DNA of 64,000 bases from Ectobacillus sp. JY-23. GTDB lineage: Bacteria > Bacillota > Bacilli > Bacillales > Bacillaceae_G. Below the pieces are notes generated by a model. The model was not told the DNA's origin, did no database searches, and worked only from the letters and a program-made list of their open reading frames with translations. This document shows, piece by piece, positions 35,064-45,474 of the stretch. The stretch spans positions 1,488,001-1,552,000 of the forward strand of contig NZ_CP095462.1 in the NCBI RefSeq assembly GCF_023022965.1. The letters are read 5' to 3'. Position 1 is the stretch's first letter; every line of letters begins with the position of its first letter. The position numbers were made by a program, and so were the translations under genes.

Positions 35064-35828
35064 ATGTCCATATTTACACAGCTTGTAAAAAGTATATACT
35101 CACCAAAAGATATAGCGCGTTTTCGCTTTCAAAAAGTCGGAAAAACCATTCTATACATATTACTCCTTTCATTGCTTGCTACTATCCCTGAGACAACACA
35201 ATTCGGCACAATGCTTAAGCAGCAATTTTCGCAATTACAACATATGGTTACTTCAGAGCTTCCAGACTTTACAATTGAAAACGGGGAGCTGCGCGCTGAC
35301 ATCTCTGAACCCATTATAAAAGAAGACGAAACGTTTACCTTTTTATTTGACCCAAATACAACAGAATACAAAAGCGACGCCCTAAACGGGTTATATATCT
35401 TACAAGATCGGGCCATTACAGTTTCGGCAGGACAAGTACAAACCTATACGTATGACACCTTCAAAGAGTGGACAGTTACAAAGAAAGATATAGAAACATT
35501 TTTATCACGTGTGAAATCTATGTATCCAATCGCATTGTTCATTATCGGGTTCTTTTTATTCTTAGTAAACGCCTTTACAACTTTTATTGGTGTTACCTTT
35601 GTTGCTTTTATCGGTAATATACTCGCTCGTTCTTTACAGCGCCCGATGCAGTATAAACAAGCGTGGACGCTTACAGCCTACAGTTTTACATTACCGACTG
35701 TCTTCTTTATTATCATGGATTCTTTACGAATTCATGTAAGTGCGCATCTATTCGTATTTCTATTTACAGCGATTTTTGTTTTATATTTGACTATAAAAGA
35801 AATTCCACAAAAAAAAGTAAAAGCCTAA
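35064..35828 (+). CDS. yqgB: DUF1189 membrane protein (YqgB-like)
   Basis: 254 residues. The cytoplasmic start IFTQLVKSIYSPKDIARFRFQ leads into a helix (about 28-42). A mainly beta, acidic extracellular region follows (about 50-150), then three or four C-terminal helices from about 155. This matches DUF1189/YqgB. The function is unknown. GAAGGAGG precedes the ATG. It is divergent from sodA. Confidence 0.82.
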   Translation: MSIFTQLVKSIYSPKDIARFRFQKVGKTILYILLLSLLATIPETTQFGTMLKQQFSQLQHMVTSELPDFTIENGELRADISEPIIKEDETFTFLFDPNTTEYKSDALNGLYILQDRAITVSAGQVQTYTYDTFKEWTVTKKDIETFLSRVKSMYPIALFIIGFFLFLVNAFTTFIGVTFVAFIGNILARSLQRPMQYKQAWTLTAYSFTLPTVFFIIMDSLRIHVSAHLFVFLFTAIFVLYLTIKEIPQKKVKA

Positions 35829-35853
35829 ATGCCGCAAATGCGGCATTTTTTTA
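35827..35853 (+). terminator. Terminator of the DUF1189 gene
   Basis: AAATGCCGC / GCGGCATTT with an AAAT loop, then TTTT. Confidence 0.9.
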
Positions 35854-35895
35854 TGGGACAAGCATATATTTCTCTACAAAAGGAGTGAGAACTAT

Positions 35896-36216
35896 ATGAA
35901 GCGACTATTCGTTACGTTGTTTATACTCGTAATTGGCTATGCTGTATTTTATGATATCAAAATTGGCACACTGCCCTTTTTAAGCTCTTATCCAACCCAA
36001 AAAGAAACAGTAGCTTTACCACAAGGAGAAAAAGCTACTTATAAAAACATTGAAGTGAAAAGCGGCGATACAGCACTTTCGATTGTAGAAGCCATCAGCA
36101 AGTCCAAATCACCTTCTATTGAAAAAGTCGTAGCAGATTTTAAAAAATTAAACCCGGGGGAATCACCCTCCAAACTGCGCATCGGAAAAACGTACAAATT
36201 TCCAATCTACCAATAA
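35896..36216 (+). CDS. yqfZ: LysM-like secreted/anchored protein YqfZ
   Basis: 106 residues. An N-terminal hydrophobic helix (about 4-20, LFVTLFILVIGYAVF) may be a signal anchor. The C-terminal half has a LysM-like layout: EVKSGDTALSIVEAIS, then DFKKLNPGESPSKLRIGKTYKFP. It probably binds peptidoglycan outside the membrane. It sits just upstream of ispG, as yqfZ does in B. subtilis. AAAGGAGTGAG precedes the ATG. Confidence 0.85.
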   Translation: MKRLFVTLFILVIGYAVFYDIKIGTLPFLSSYPTQKETVALPQGEKATYKNIEVKSGDTALSIVEAISKSKSPSIEKVVADFKKLNPGESPSKLRIGKTYKFPIYQ

Positions 36217-36322
36217 AGAGAAATTACAGCATAATTCTTGTCGCACAGCAGAAGCATTGATACAATAGACAAGAATAACAAATGATACACACATAACCTT
36301 TTATAAGGAGAGCGATCTATTC

Positions 36323-37414
36323 GTGAGTGAAATTACACATCGTACGAAAACACGTCCCGTCAAAGTCGGGAATTTAACTATTGGTGGAAGCAATGAATTA
36401 TTCATACAAAGCATGACCACAACCAAAACACATGATGTGGAGGCAACAGTAGCAGAAATTCTTCGCCTTGAAGAAGCAGGTTGTCAGGTTGTTCGTGTTG
36501 CAGTTCCGGATGAGCGTGCCGCAGATGCAATTCCTGAAATTAAAAAGCGCATTAATATTCCGCTAGTTGCTGATATCCACTTCGACTATCGTCTAGCTTT
36601 AAAAGCAATTGAAGGCGGTATTGATAAAATTCGTATTAATCCAGGTAATATTGGACGCCGAGAGAAGGTAGAAGCTGTTGTGAATGCAGCCAAAGCAAAA
36701 GGTATTCCCATTCGAATTGGCGTAAACGCAGGCTCTCTTGAGAGAAAAATTTTGGAGAAATATGGATACCCTACTGCTGATGGCATGGTAGAAAGCGCTC
36801 TTCACCATATTAAAATCCTTGAGGATCTAGACTTCCATGACATCATTGTGTCCATGAAAGCTTCCGATGTAAATTTGGCAATTGAAGCATACGAAAAAGC
36901 AGCAAAAGCGTTTGATTACCCATTACACTTAGGAATTACAGAGTCTGGTACATTATTTGCTGGCACTGTAAAGAGCGCAGCCGGTCTAGGTGCTATCCTA
37001 AGCAAAGGTATTGGCAATACATTGCGCATTTCTTTAAGTGCTGATCCAGTAGAAGAAGTTAAAGTCGCACGTGAGCTACTCAAGTCTTTTGGACTTGCGT
37101 CAAACGCTGCAACACTTATTTCTTGCCCAACATGTGGTCGTATTGAAATTGATTTAATTAGCATTGCGAACGAGGTGGAAGAATATATCTCTAAAATTAA
37201 AGCGCCGATTAAAGTTGCCGTTCTCGGCTGTGCGGTAAACGGTCCAGGCGAAGCACGCGAAGCTGATATTGGTATCGCAGGGGCACGCGGAGAAGGTCTC
37301 CTTTTCCGAAAAGGCGAGATTGTAAGAAAAGTGCCGGAAGCGGTCATGGTGGAGGAGCTAAAAAAGGAAATTGACAAAATTGCTGAGGAATATGCAGCAA
37401 AGCAAGAGAAATAA
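36323..37414 (+). CDS. ispG: 4-hydroxy-3-methylbut-2-enyl diphosphate synthase (flavodoxin)
   Basis: 363 residues. An N-terminal TIM barrel ([37 protein letters not shown]) is followed by a 4Fe-4S domain with Cys ligands in SCPTCGR and the later [10 protein letters not shown], plus a catalytic Glu region. It makes HMBPP in the MEP isoprenoid pathway. The start codon is GTG, after AAGGAGAG. The pathway's last enzyme, IspH, is encoded at 44446. Confidence 0.96.
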   Translation: MSEITHRTKTRPVKVGNLTIGGSNELFIQSMTTTKTHDVEATVAEILRLEEAGCQVVRVAVPDERAADAIPEIKKRINIPLVADIHFDYRLALKAIEGGIDKIRINPGNIGRREKVEAVVNAAKAKGIPIRIGVNAGSLERKILEKYGYPTADGMVESALHHIKILEDLDFHDIIVSMKASDVNLAIEAYEKAAKAFDYPLHLGITESGTLFAGTVKSAAGLGAILSKGIGNTLRISLSADPVEEVKVARELLKSFGLASNAATLISCPTCGRIEIDLISIANEVEEYISKIKAPIKVAVLGCAVNGPGEAREADIGIAGARGEGLLFRKGEIVRKVPEAVMVEELKKEIDKIAEEYAAKQEK

Positions 37415-37440
37415 AAAAGGGAGCGCTAAGCTCCCTTTTA
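37415..37440. terminator. Bidirectional terminator, ispG and zur
   Basis: AAAAGGGAGC / GCTCCCTTTT with a GCTAA loop between convergent genes. Confidence 0.88.
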
Positions 37441-37851
37441 CTGTATACACCTTGGACATTTACCATATACCTCAAACTTATGTCCCGTCACTTCATATCC
37501 TGAAAAGCTACCTAAAATATCATCCATCGGGCACATTTGAATTTCTTTGGTTTGCCCGCATTCCAGACAAATGAAATGATGATGATGTTCTTTTACTGGA
37601 CAAGTGAAACGGAAATGCTTTTCACCGCTCAATTCTGTTTGTTCCAATATCCCTAAGTCTACAAAAATAGACAGGTTTCGATAGATGGTATCAAAGCTAA
37701 GACCAGGATAATTATCCTTTAAATTCTCGAGAACATCTTTTGCTGTTAAATATTTATTATGCGTGGCAAACAGCTGCAACATATCCTCACGCTTGCCTGT
37801 ATATTTATATCCTTTGTCCTTCATGAGCTGCAGCGCAGATGTTACATTCAT
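37438..37851 (-). CDS. zur: Zinc uptake regulator Zur (Fur family)
   Basis: 137 residues. Winged helix ([16 protein letters not shown]), the H-rich motif [13 protein letters not shown], and structural-zinc cysteine pairs C-x2-C (CLEC, CPRC). The position is that of yqfV/zur, at the end of an operon with the zinc transporter genes. Zinc-bound Zur represses uptake genes; a matching operator lies before znuC, so it should autoregulate. GGGGATTTCA precedes the ATG. Confidence 0.93.
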   Translation of the reverse strand: MNVTSALQLMKDKGYKYTGKREDMLQLFATHNKYLTAKDVLENLKDNYPGLSFDTIYRNLSIFVDLGILEQTELSGEKHFRFTCPVKEHHHHFICLECGQTKEIQMCPMDDILGSFSGYEVTGHKFEVYGKCPRCIQ

Positions 37852-37864
37852 TGAAATCCCCTCA

Positions 37865-38698
37865 TTACGCAGTTTTTTTCTTTTTCCAAAGAATAGCTCC
37901 TACGAGGATTATAACCGCAATGACAACAATTGTGCCACCAGGAGCCAAGTCTAATTGATACGAAGTAATTAATCCCCCAACAACAGCCAACTCTCCAAAT
38001 AGAACAGAGAACAAGATCGTTTGCTTAAAGCCTTTTGCAATACGAATACTTGCGGCAACGGGTAATGTCATCAACGATGAAACAAGCAAAATTCCCACAA
38101 CACGCATAGAAGCCGCAATAACTAGTGCAACTAACATAATAAAGGCAAAATGAATCCATTTAGATTTTAATCCTGTTGCAGTAGCGTATTCTTCATCAAA
38201 CGAAAGCAAAAATAACTCTTTATACAATAAAATGATACTTATTACAACTAGAAGTGTAATAGCTGTAATTGCAATTAAATCACTTCTACTCACCGCACTT
38301 ACGCTACCAAATAAATAATTAAACAGATCTGTATTAAAGCCTTTGGCTAATGAAATAAAAATAACCCCTAGACCAATGCCGCCTGATAAAATAATAGGAA
38401 TTGCGAGTTCTTGATAATGCTTATACACCACCCTTAGCTTTTCAATAAACAACGCACCGCCCATTGAAAAAAGCATACCCATGTATAGAGGATTAATGAA
38501 GCCTCCTGTAAACACCGTCTTTTCTAGCAGTAAACTTGCCGCAATTCCTGATAATGTTACATGACTGAGCGCATCAGCAATTAAGGAGAGGCGACGAATC
38601 ACAACAAACACGCCTAATAAAGGAGCTGCTAAACCAATCAGCAGTGCAGCATACAGTGAATTTCTTAAAAAATCATATTGTAAAAAATCTTGTATCAT
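37865..38698 (-). CDS. znuB: Zinc ABC transporter permease
   Basis: 277 residues with about eight hydrophobic helices, of the ABC-3 family of metal permeases. [21 protein letters not shown] is split across helix 1 and the family motif. [18 protein letters not shown] is the conserved cytoplasmic loop that contacts the ATPase. It overlaps znuC by 4 bases (ATGA). Substrate zinc is inferred from zur next door and the Zur box. AdcB is an equivalent name. Confidence 0.9.
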   Translation of the reverse strand: MIQDFLQYDFLRNSLYAALLIGLAAPLLGVFVVIRRLSLIADALSHVTLSGIAASLLLEKTVFTGGFINPLYMGMLFSMGGALFIEKLRVVYKHYQELAIPIILSGGIGLGVIFISLAKGFNTDLFNYLFGSVSAVSRSDLIAITAITLLVVISIILLYKELFLLSFDEEYATATGLKSKWIHFAFIMLVALVIAASMRVVGILLVSSLMTLPVAASIRIAKGFKQTILFSVLFGELAVVGGLITSYQLDLAPGGTIVVIAVIILVGAILWKKKKTA

Positions 38699-39471
38699 TG
38701 TATCCTCCCGTGCGCGTGCTCATGCTCCAAAACCTGCACATGATGTCCATAGAAATTCGATAACTCCTCTTCCTTCATCGCTTCAAACTTTTCTGTTTCT
38801 CCGTGAAAATGCAAATATTTATTCAAACAGGCTACATGTGTTACTTTATCCGTAATGGTACCAATATCATGTGTGACAAGTAATAACGTGATTCCTAAAT
38901 TTTGATTTAAATCTCCAAGCATCGTGTAAAAGCTTTCTACATTACCTGCATCAACACCTACAGTAGGCTCATCTAATATTAGCAACTGCGGTTCACTCAC
39001 GAGTGCACGTGCAATAAATACGCGCTGTTGTTGACCACCTGAAAGCTCTCCAATATTTCGAGAGGAAAATTCGCTCATACCAACATTAGCAATTGCTTGC
39101 TTCACTTTGTTTTTATCGGCTTTATTGAGAAAACGGAACAAGCCTTTTTTTGAGACAAGCCCCATCGCTACCACTTCAAATACAGTAGCTGGAAAGCCAG
39201 AATTAAAGCTGTTCGCTTTTTGTGATACGTAGCCAATCTTACTCCAATCTTTAAACTTACGACTATCTATTCCAAACAAACGAATTTGGCCGTCTTTTGG
39301 CTTTAAAATACCAAGTATACATTTTAATAAAGTAGATTTCCCTGAGCCATTCGGTCCAACCAAACCAAGAAATGCACCCTTTGGAACAGTTAACTGAATA
39401 TGTTCCAATACATTTTCACCTTCATATCGATATGAAACGTTATCAACCTCAACAATAGCTTGTTCTTTCAT
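38695..39471 (-). CDS. znuC: Zinc ABC transporter ATPase
   Basis: 258 residues. Walker A GPNGSGKST, signature [15 protein letters not shown], Walker B LLILDEPTVGVD, H-loop LLLVTHDIG. The histidine-rich tail (HHVQVLEHEHAHGR) suits zinc handling. The start was placed at 39471, since AAAGGTGAAG lies directly before it; an in-frame GTG at 39480 falls within that site. The zinc-binding lipoprotein gene is not here. Confidence 0.9.
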   Translation of the reverse strand: MKEQAIVEVDNVSYRYEGENVLEHIQLTVPKGAFLGLVGPNGSGKSTLLKCILGILKPKDGQIRLFGIDSRKFKDWSKIGYVSQKANSFNSGFPATVFEVVAMGLVSKKGLFRFLNKADKNKVKQAIANVGMSEFSSRNIGELSGGQQQRVFIARALVSEPQLLILDEPTVGVDAGNVESFYTMLGDLNQNLGITLLLVTHDIGTITDKVTHVACLNKYLHFHGETEKFEAMKEEELSNFYGHHVQVLEHEHAHGRIQ

Positions 39472-39486
39472 ATGCTTCACCTTTTA

Positions 39487-39507
39487 TATGCGTAATAATT
39501 ACGATTT
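39487..39507 (-). promoter_or_regulatory. Zur operator of znuC-znuB-zur
   Basis: The palindrome CGTAAT-A-ATTACG (39491-39503) with ATTT on one side closely follows the Bacillus Zur box (AAATCGTAAT-N-ATTACGATTT). It lies 16 bases before the znuC start. A possible promoter, TTAAGC-17-TAATTA on the minus strand, overlaps it. Confidence 0.85.
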
Positions 39508-39582
39508 GTTTATGACGAGCTTAAACTAAATTATTGTAACGCATTGCAGATAACACGTCAAATAATTAATTTTTAATGATAC

Positions 39583-39762
39583 GTATCTGTTAAGGTTTGT
39601 TGTTGATTTTCGTTACGGGGGTTCGCTGTCCGCGGGCTGTCAAGGAGCCTCCTCAGCGCTCTGCGCCTGCGCGGTCTCCTTTGACCCACTTTTCACGTGG
39701 CAGTTTCCCCCTTCACTCCCATCAACAAGTGCTAATTATCAACATCGGGCTTTAACACAGCC
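39583..39762 (-). mobile_element. MITE-like repeat, copy C
   Basis: 180 bp. The left end GTATCTGTTAAGGTTTG and right end (reverse complement GGCTGTGTTAAAGCCCG) match copy B. The interior has GTTACGGGGGTTCGCTGTCCG and complementary blocks TGTCAAGGAG / CTCCTTTGAC that could fold. The flanks AATGATAC and GATGATAA share ATGATA, an eroded 8-bp duplication. It lies a few bases beyond the U-tract of the yqfU terminator. Confidence 0.85.
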
Positions 39763-39771
39763 GATGATAAC

Positions 39772-39800
39772 AGAAAAAACAGAGCTGCAACAGCTCTGTT
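39772..39800 (-). terminator. Terminator of yqfU
   Basis: AACAGAGCTG / CAGCTCTGTT with a CAA loop and TTTTTT on the minus strand. Confidence 0.9.
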
Positions 39801-40677
39801 AGTGAATGGCCGATTTAAATTTAGCCCCTTGTGTTTCTTGTGTACTCATAATGGTAATAAATGCTGCTGGATCAATTTCATGAACAATGGACTTTAATTT
39901 CGTAACCTCCAACCTTGTCACAACAGCATAGATAACTTCCTTTTGCTCGTCCGTATAGCCACCCTTACCCATCAACTTCGTTGTCCCCCGGCCTAGTCGA
40001 TGTAGAATAGCATCTGATACGTCTTCATAGTAATCGGATACAATAAGTACGGCTTTTGTTTCATCCAGACCTTGGATAACTGTATCAATCGTTTTAAAGG
40101 CAATGTAGTATGTCATTACAGAGTACATTGCTTGCTCCAGTCCAAACACAAATGCCGCCCATGCAAAAATAAAAATATTGATGAACATAACAAACTCACC
40201 AACAGAAAATGGCAATTTCTTTGTTAGTAAAATTCCCATGATCTCGGTTCCATCTAATGAACCACCATGTCTGATTACCAACCCTACCCCTACACCCAAT
40301 ATAAGACCACCAAATACAGTTGCTAAAATTGGTTCTGTGGTAAATGGATCAAAATCATGCAGCCTACTTTCAATAAGAGCTAAACATACAACTCCAAAGA
40401 TAGATGAGAACATAAAAGTTTTGCCAATCTGTTTATAACCTGAATACATAAACGGTAAGTTTAGAATCACAACCAACGTAGAGAAGCTCAGCCAAGGCAT
40501 ATGAGGTGTTAAATAATCTAGGATAAGAGACACACCAATAATACCGCCGTCAATAATTTGATTTGGCATTAAGAACAACTCGATGGCAATTGCCGCACAA
40601 GCCGCTCCAATAATAATCATCACAATCCTGTAAATCAAGTGAAGTAAGCTTTCTTTTTTATGCTGTTTTTTTCCCAT
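39799..40677 (-). CDS. yqfU: YitT-family membrane protein (DUF2179 domain)
   Basis: 292 residues. Five or six helices occupy residues 15-185, with the family motif [16 protein letters not shown] and GGSLDGTEI. The C-terminal cytoplasmic domain (about 200-285, [21 protein letters not shown]) is DUF2179. The family is of unknown transport or sensing role. AAGGAGG precedes the ATG. Confidence 0.85.
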   Translation of the reverse strand: MGKKQHKKESLLHLIYRIVMIIIGAACAAIAIELFLMPNQIIDGGIIGVSLILDYLTPHMPWLSFSTLVVILNLPFMYSGYKQIGKTFMFSSIFGVVCLALIESRLHDFDPFTTEPILATVFGGLILGVGVGLVIRHGGSLDGTEIMGILLTKKLPFSVGEFVMFINIFIFAWAAFVFGLEQAMYSVMTYYIAFKTIDTVIQGLDETKAVLIVSDYYEDVSDAILHRLGRGTTKLMGKGGYTDEQKEVIYAVVTRLEVTKLKSIVHEIDPAAFITIMSTQETQGAKFKSAIH

Positions 40678-40797
40678 AATTCCTCCTTAAGTGTTGTTTT
40701 ATTTTATTGTAGCATATCCTTACCTAAGCTTTCCCGGAATATGAACAAGCCGATTACACATATATTCCCATAGAACGCGTTACAAGGGGGAAAGCAT

Positions 40798-41049
40798 ATG
40801 AATATCATCCAACATTTAGTCAATAAGAAATTGAACAATATGACTGGTCCCGATTTGTTGAAATTAAGTAAAGAATACAATATTTCTATTACTGTAGAGC
40901 AGGCGCAGCAGGTATCTGTCTTAATCAAAGGGCAAAACATCAACATTTATAATGACGCAGAACGACTTGCATTAGTACAAAAAATTGCGAAGGTCACGTC
41001 ACCAGCAACCGCTCAACAAGTCAATACCCTGTTACAAAAGCTGCTATAA
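40798..41049 (+). CDS. yqfT: DUF2624 protein YqfT
   Basis: 83 residues: MNIIQHLVNKKLNNMTGPDLL, then YNISITVEQAQQVSVLIKG. It is a helical cytoplasmic protein matching the DUF2624/YqfT family in size and place next to nfo. The function is unknown. AAGGGGGAAAG precedes the ATG. It is convergent with nfo, with no gap between the stop codons. Confidence 0.85.
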   Translation: MNIIQHLVNKKLNNMTGPDLLKLSKEYNISITVEQAQQVSVLIKGQNINIYNDAERLALVQKIAKVTSPATAQQVNTLLQKLL

Positions 41050-41943
41050 TTAGCCTACTACAATCTTATCCAGTAAAGTAGGGTCGAATTTCCCATTTTT
41101 TAACATTTCAATTTCATACTTATATGGCGGCTTTTTATCATTTTTATCTTCACCCACATATGGCGTTTCTAAAATTTTCGGCACGTGAACAAGCTGTGGA
41201 TGATGTACAATGTAATGTAAAGCTTCAAAACCGATTCGTCCAAAGCCGATATTTTCGTGCCGGTCCTTTCTTGTTCCCCGTTCGTTTTTACTATCATTAA
41301 TGTGCAACACACGTAAACGCTCTATGCCAACAATACGGTCAAATTCCTCTAACACACCGTCAAAGTCATTCTCGATATTGTACCCTGCATCATGCACGTG
41401 ACAAGTGTCAAAGCAAACTGAAAGCTTTTCATTGTGCGTAACACCTTCTATAATTTGAGCGATCTCTTCAAAGCTTCGGCCACATTCTGTTCCTTTCCCA
41501 GCCATTGTCTCCAGAGCAATTTGAACGGATTGATTCGGTGTAATCACTTCATTTAATCCTTCAATAATCTTTCGAATGCCAACGTCTGCTCCAGCTCCCA
41601 CATGAGCGCCCGGATGAAGTACAATTTGCTTAGCCGCGCGCAATGCTTCTGTACGCTCAATTTCCATTCTTAAAAAATCGACTCCAAGCTGAAACGTGGC
41701 CGCATTTTCCGAGTTACCAATGTTAATAATATACGGCGCATGCACAATAATTTCATTTATCCCATGGTCTTCCATATGTAAAAGACCCGCAGCAATATTC
41801 AAATCCTCAATTGGTTTTCTACGCGTATTTTGCGGTGCACCGGTATAAATCATAAATGTGTTCGCACCGTACGAAACAGCTTCTTCACTTGCTGCAAGTA
41901 GCATTTTCTTTCCACTCATCGAAACGTGTGATCCAATTTTCAT
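41050..41943 (-). CDS. nfo: Endonuclease IV
   Basis: A 297-residue AP endonuclease. [12 protein letters not shown] is the family N-terminus; zinc ligands lie in [27 protein letters not shown] and LHINDSK. It incises DNA 5' of abasic sites. The start is set at 41943 (MKIGSHV), with GGAGGT six bases before it; an ATG two codons earlier is too close to that site. In B. subtilis Nfo (YqfS) is forespore-expressed. Confidence 0.95.
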   Translation of the reverse strand: MKIGSHVSMSGKKMLLAASEEAVSYGANTFMIYTGAPQNTRRKPIEDLNIAAGLLHMEDHGINEIIVHAPYIINIGNSENAATFQLGVDFLRMEIERTEALRAAKQIVLHPGAHVGAGADVGIRKIIEGLNEVITPNQSVQIALETMAGKGTECGRSFEEIAQIIEGVTHNEKLSVCFDTCHVHDAGYNIENDFDGVLEEFDRIVGIERLRVLHINDSKNERGTRKDRHENIGFGRIGFEALHYIVHHPQLVHVPKILETPYVGEDKNDKKPPYKYEIEMLKNGKFDPTLLDKIVVG

Positions 41944-41966
41944 CCTCATACCTCCATGCTTTGAAA

Positions 41967-42000
41967 AAAGATAAAGGGCATGGGCCCTTTATCTTTTTTT
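41967..42000 (-). terminator. Terminator of cshB
   Basis: AAGATAAAGGGC / GCCCTTTATCTT around a short loop, then T-run on the minus strand, overlapping the cshB stop. Confidence 0.85.
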
Positions 42001-43293
42001 ACCGTATTTTCTTTTAATTTTCTCGCGGTCTTCTGCAAGCTTTTTCTTATATCCAGGCTTTACTTGTTTTGGCTTTTTCACAACCTTTTGTGCCATCACA
42101 TCTAAGTCATCCTGTTGCTTCTTACGTGTTTGTCTCTTATGACGCGCACCTAATTCTACCCATTCGCCATCTTTTAGATCTACATGACGGAAACTAATAT
42201 TACGCTTTTCCAGTCTTTCTAAGGCATCAGAATCAGACAACTCATATAGGGTAATAGCGTGACCGGATTGTCCAGCACGCGCCGTACGACCAACACGGTG
42301 TACATAGAAATCAAGGTCTTCTGGTAATTCGTAGTTAATAACATGACTGATTCCTTCAATATCAATGCCGCGTGCTGCCAAATCAGTCGCCACGATATAT
42401 TGATATTCTAAATCTCGGATTTGCTTCATCATTTTCTTGCGCTCACGCGGCGTTAAATCGCCATGAATGCGGCCTACTTTAAGACCACGCTCTGCCAGTC
42501 CCATCGCAACTTCTTCTGCCGTTTTTTTCGTATTTGTAAATACGATTGCCAGATATGGTTGATATGACACTAAAATATCTTTTAACAAGTTTAATTTATT
42601 TCGATGACGTAACGGGATAATAGCATGTTCGATCTTTTCCGCAGCCACTTGCTTAGGGTTAACCTGTACATACTCTGGATTTTCCATATATTTTTTCATA
42701 AACAATTTTAGCTTTTCCGGGATTGTTGCTGAAAAGACAAGCATTTGTAAGGTTTTAGGCATACGGGCTGCAATTTTATCTACTTCTTGAATAAAACCCA
42801 TATCAAGCATCAGGTCTGCTTCATCCACAACAATCATGTTCGCAGTATGCACAAATAGTGCTTGCTCCGCTACAAGATCCTCAATGCGTCCCGGCGTCCC
42901 CACAACAATATGAGGTTGCTTTTTCAGCTTTTCGATTGTGCGCTGTTTATCTGTGCCTCCAATAAAGCAACGAGCTGTAAGTTCTTTACCTGCTGGAGAA
43001 AACTTCGTTAATTTTAATACCTCTTGATAAATTTGTTGCGCCAATTCTCTTGTAGGCGCAGTAATCACTAATTGTACCTCTTCACGTTCAGCAGCAATTA
43101 CATTTATACAAGGAAGTAAATATGCGAGTGTTTTACCCGAACCAGTTTGAGATTGGCCAATAACGCTGATTCCCTTTTTAGCCACTGGAAAAATTTTCTC
43201 TTGAATTTCTGTTGGCTTAGAAAAGCCTTGTTCTTGAAGTGCTTCTATAAGGAACGGTTGAAAATCAAACTTCTCAAATGCTTCAGTTTTCAT
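41989..43293 (-). CDS. cshB: DEAD-box RNA helicase CshB
   Basis: A 434-residue helicase. Q motif (FDFQPFLIEAL...PTEIQ), motif I SQTGSGKT, Ia PTRELAQQ, II VDEADLMLD (D-E-A-D), III SATI, V ATDLAARGID, VI HRVGRTARAG. The tail is Lys/Arg-rich. CshB works in cold adaptation and RNA turnover in B. subtilis. The start at 43293 follows GAAGGTGGCG. An extended -10 (TGCTATAAT, minus strand, 43344-43349) lies upstream. Confidence 0.93.
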   Translation of the reverse strand: MKTEAFEKFDFQPFLIEALQEQGFSKPTEIQEKIFPVAKKGISVIGQSQTGSGKTLAYLLPCINVIAAEREEVQLVITAPTRELAQQIYQEVLKLTKFSPAGKELTARCFIGGTDKQRTIEKLKKQPHIVVGTPGRIEDLVAEQALFVHTANMIVVDEADLMLDMGFIQEVDKIAARMPKTLQMLVFSATIPEKLKLFMKKYMENPEYVQVNPKQVAAEKIEHAIIPLRHRNKLNLLKDILVSYQPYLAIVFTNTKKTAEEVAMGLAERGLKVGRIHGDLTPRERKKMMKQIRDLEYQYIVATDLAARGIDIEGISHVINYELPEDLDFYVHRVGRTARAGQSGHAITLYELSDSDALERLEKRNISFRHVDLKDGEWVELGARHKRQTRKKQQDDLDVMAQKVVKKPKQVKPGYKKKLAEDREKIKRKYGKKR

Positions 43294-43343
43294 TTCGCCA
43301 CCTTCTTTCGTTAAGTTTTCGTTCAAAAGTAAGACAAGATTAT

Positions 43344-43352
43344 ATTATAGCA
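43344..43352 (-). promoter_or_regulatory. Extended -10 element of cshB
   Basis: TGCTATAAT on the minus strand. The -35 is weak. The rest of the 43294-43682 gap shows no gene or structure that I can support. Confidence 0.5.
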
Positions 43353-43682
43353 GATTTCTCATAAAAAATCCACGCTAGACAACTCCATGTATCTCATCAC
43401 ACATACACAATACTTGGGTGACTTTTACGTTTGTTTATATAAGTCTTCCCGCTTAACAATGACAGACACATAAAGCACCAGAATTTTTCTCTCTTTGTCA
43501 TATAGTCTTGGCTGCTCTTACTCCCTGACCCAACTGCACATAGGCGGTTCTTTTCTCTCGTTTTAAAAAGAATGTTGTTTTTTATTGGCATGTATATAGT
43601 TTACTTTTCTTCATCGAAAACTAAACCCTTTTTTCATTTGTGCATATGGTAGTATATATACCCATTAAAGGAGAGTTGTCTT

Positions 43683-44363
43683 ATGATAAGAACGCCCTAT
43701 CCGCAAAACATGCAGCCACGTCACATGTCACCCTTACCTCCTCAGCAAATGCAGAGGCATCCTATGCAGGGAGCACCTCATCCGATGAGAATGCCCTATA
43801 CAAATTCACCTGGCCCTAGTATGAGTCCGCACCCTTCTTACTATCAAGGAATGCAGCCCCATATGCAACAAAAGCCACCAGGGTTCCTTGCACGGTTATT
43901 TGGTAAAAAAACACCCATGCCAGGTCCCAATCAGCAGGCCTTTCAGGTACAAGCAAATCAACAGCAAGCACCAGTTCGCATGATGCCCGAAGCAGCATCT
44001 GCCGCAGCCGGAGCCGCTACACAAAATACAGCAAGTATTGGAAGCTTTTTTTCCAATATGCTGTCTAACCCATCAGCTATGCTCGGCAACGTAGAAAAAG
44101 TGGTAAAGGTTGCGCAAACTGTTAGCCCAATGGTTCAGCAATATGGACCTATTGTAAAAAGTTTCCCTAGCATCGTGAAAATTCTTACTTCTAAATCAAC
44201 AGAAGAAAGTGAAGAAAATACAGAAGTAACTCCCCCCTCAGCAGATTCAGTAAAACCTGTTCAAAAAAAGAAGAAAACGACAGCGCCTGAGCCTGAAGCA
44301 ACGCCTAAAGCAACGCCAGAGCCACCGGTGAGTAGCCAAATGAAACCAAAACTGTATGTATGA
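43683..44363 (+). CDS. yqfQ: YqfQ/VrrA-family protein
   Basis: 226 residues with strong bias. Residues 1-70 are rich in Pro, Met, Gln and His (PQNMQPRHMSPLPPQQMQR); a middle block about 120-175 is conserved in the family (GSFFSNMLSNPSAMLGNVEKV, split, then VQQYGPIVKSFPSIVKIL); the tail is acidic then Lys-rich. B. subtilis YqfQ and B. anthracis VrrA share this layout and the place beside ispH. I see no exact tandem array of the VrrA type here. A coat or spore role is suspected for the family but not shown. AAAGGAGAG precedes the ATG. Confidence 0.85.
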   Translation: MIRTPYPQNMQPRHMSPLPPQQMQRHPMQGAPHPMRMPYTNSPGPSMSPHPSYYQGMQPHMQQKPPGFLARLFGKKTPMPGPNQQAFQVQANQQQAPVRMMPEAASAAAGAATQNTASIGSFFSNMLSNPSAMLGNVEKVVKVAQTVSPMVQQYGPIVKSFPSIVKILTSKSTEESEENTEVTPPSADSVKPVQKKKKTTAPEPEATPKATPEPPVSSQMKPKLYV

Positions 44364-44445
44364 TAACTTTTGTCAACTTCCGCTCTGTCCTATATAATGA
44401 AAAGGAAAACTATTAAGGATTCCTTGTTAAAGGAGAGGATTAGTT

Positions 44446-45387
44446 GTGGAAGTTATTAAAATTGCCCCGCGTGGTTACTGCTACGGGGTAGTAGATGCAA
44501 TGGTTATTGCACGCAATGCGGCACTTGATAAAGAATTACCTCGACCAATATACATTTTGGGCATGATTGTCCATAACAAACACGTAACAGACGCATTTGA
44601 AGAAGATGGTATTATTACATTGGATGGACCAAATCGTTTAGAAATTTTAGATCAAATTGAATCAGGTACTGTTATTTTTACAGCCCACGGTGTATCCCCT
44701 GAAGTAAAGAGACGCGCTAAAGAAAAGGGACTTACTACAATCGATGCGACATGTCCTGATGTGACAAAAACACATGATCTAATTCGCGATAAAAAAGAAG
44801 AAGGCTATCATGTGATTTACATCGGTAAAAAAGGCCATCCTGAACCAGAGGGTGCTGTCGGGATTGCACCTGAAATTGTGCATTTAATTGAAAAAGAAGA
44901 AGAAATTGATTGCCTTCATATCCCAACAGATAAAATTTTGGTGACAAATCAAACAACAATGAGCCAATGGGACGTGCAACATTTGATGAAAAAAATTCAA
45001 GAGCGGTTTCCAACTGCAGAAATTCATAAAGAAATCTGCTTGGCCACTCAAGTTCGTCAAGAAGCTGTTGCCAACCAAGCAGGAGAAGCTGAATTGACAA
45101 TCGTTGTAGGCGATCCAAAAAGCAATAACTCCAACCGCCTTGCTCAGGTATCTGCAGAAATTGCGGGCACGAAAGCCTATCGTATATCTGACGTAAGCGA
45201 AATTCAACTGGAGTGGTTAGAAGGTATTACACGAGTGGCCGTTACGGCAGGAGCCTCTACACCTACACCTATCACAAAAGAGGTTATTGCATTCTTAGAA
45301 CAATACGACCCTGCAGATGAGAGCACGTGGGAACGAAAACGTCAAGTACCACTCCATAAAATCTTACCAAAAGTAAAAGTGAAGTGA
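44446..45387 (+). CDS. ispH: 4-hydroxy-3-methylbut-2-enyl diphosphate reductase
   Basis: A 313-residue Fe-S enzyme. Ligand cysteines lie in [11 protein letters not shown] (about residue 12), DATCPDV (about 103) and the C-terminal region ([11 protein letters not shown]). TAHGVSPEV and [11 protein letters not shown] are family motifs. It makes IPP and DMAPP from HMBPP, the last MEP step. The start codon is GTG after AAAGGAGAGG. The 'N-x-S-N' motif and length match B. subtilis IspH. Confidence 0.96.
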   Translation: MEVIKIAPRGYCYGVVDAMVIARNAALDKELPRPIYILGMIVHNKHVTDAFEEDGIITLDGPNRLEILDQIESGTVIFTAHGVSPEVKRRAKEKGLTTIDATCPDVTKTHDLIRDKKEEGYHVIYIGKKGHPEPEGAVGIAPEIVHLIEKEEEIDCLHIPTDKILVTNQTTMSQWDVQHLMKKIQERFPTAEIHKEICLATQVRQEAVANQAGEAELTIVVGDPKSNNSNRLAQVSAEIAGTKAYRISDVSEIQLEWLEGITRVAVTAGASTPTPITKEVIAFLEQYDPADESTWERKRQVPLHKILPKVKVK

Positions 45388-45442
45388 GAAAAGCAAAATC
45401 GGCCACTTAGGCAGTAGTGAATAAAAGGCCGAGCAGAACAAC

Positions 45443-45474
45443 AAAAAAGGCAGGAGCAATCTCCTGCCTTTTTT
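45443..45474. terminator. Bidirectional terminator, ispH and yqfO
   Basis: AAAAAAGGCAGGAG / CTCCTGCCTTTTTT with a CAAT loop. Confidence 0.92.
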
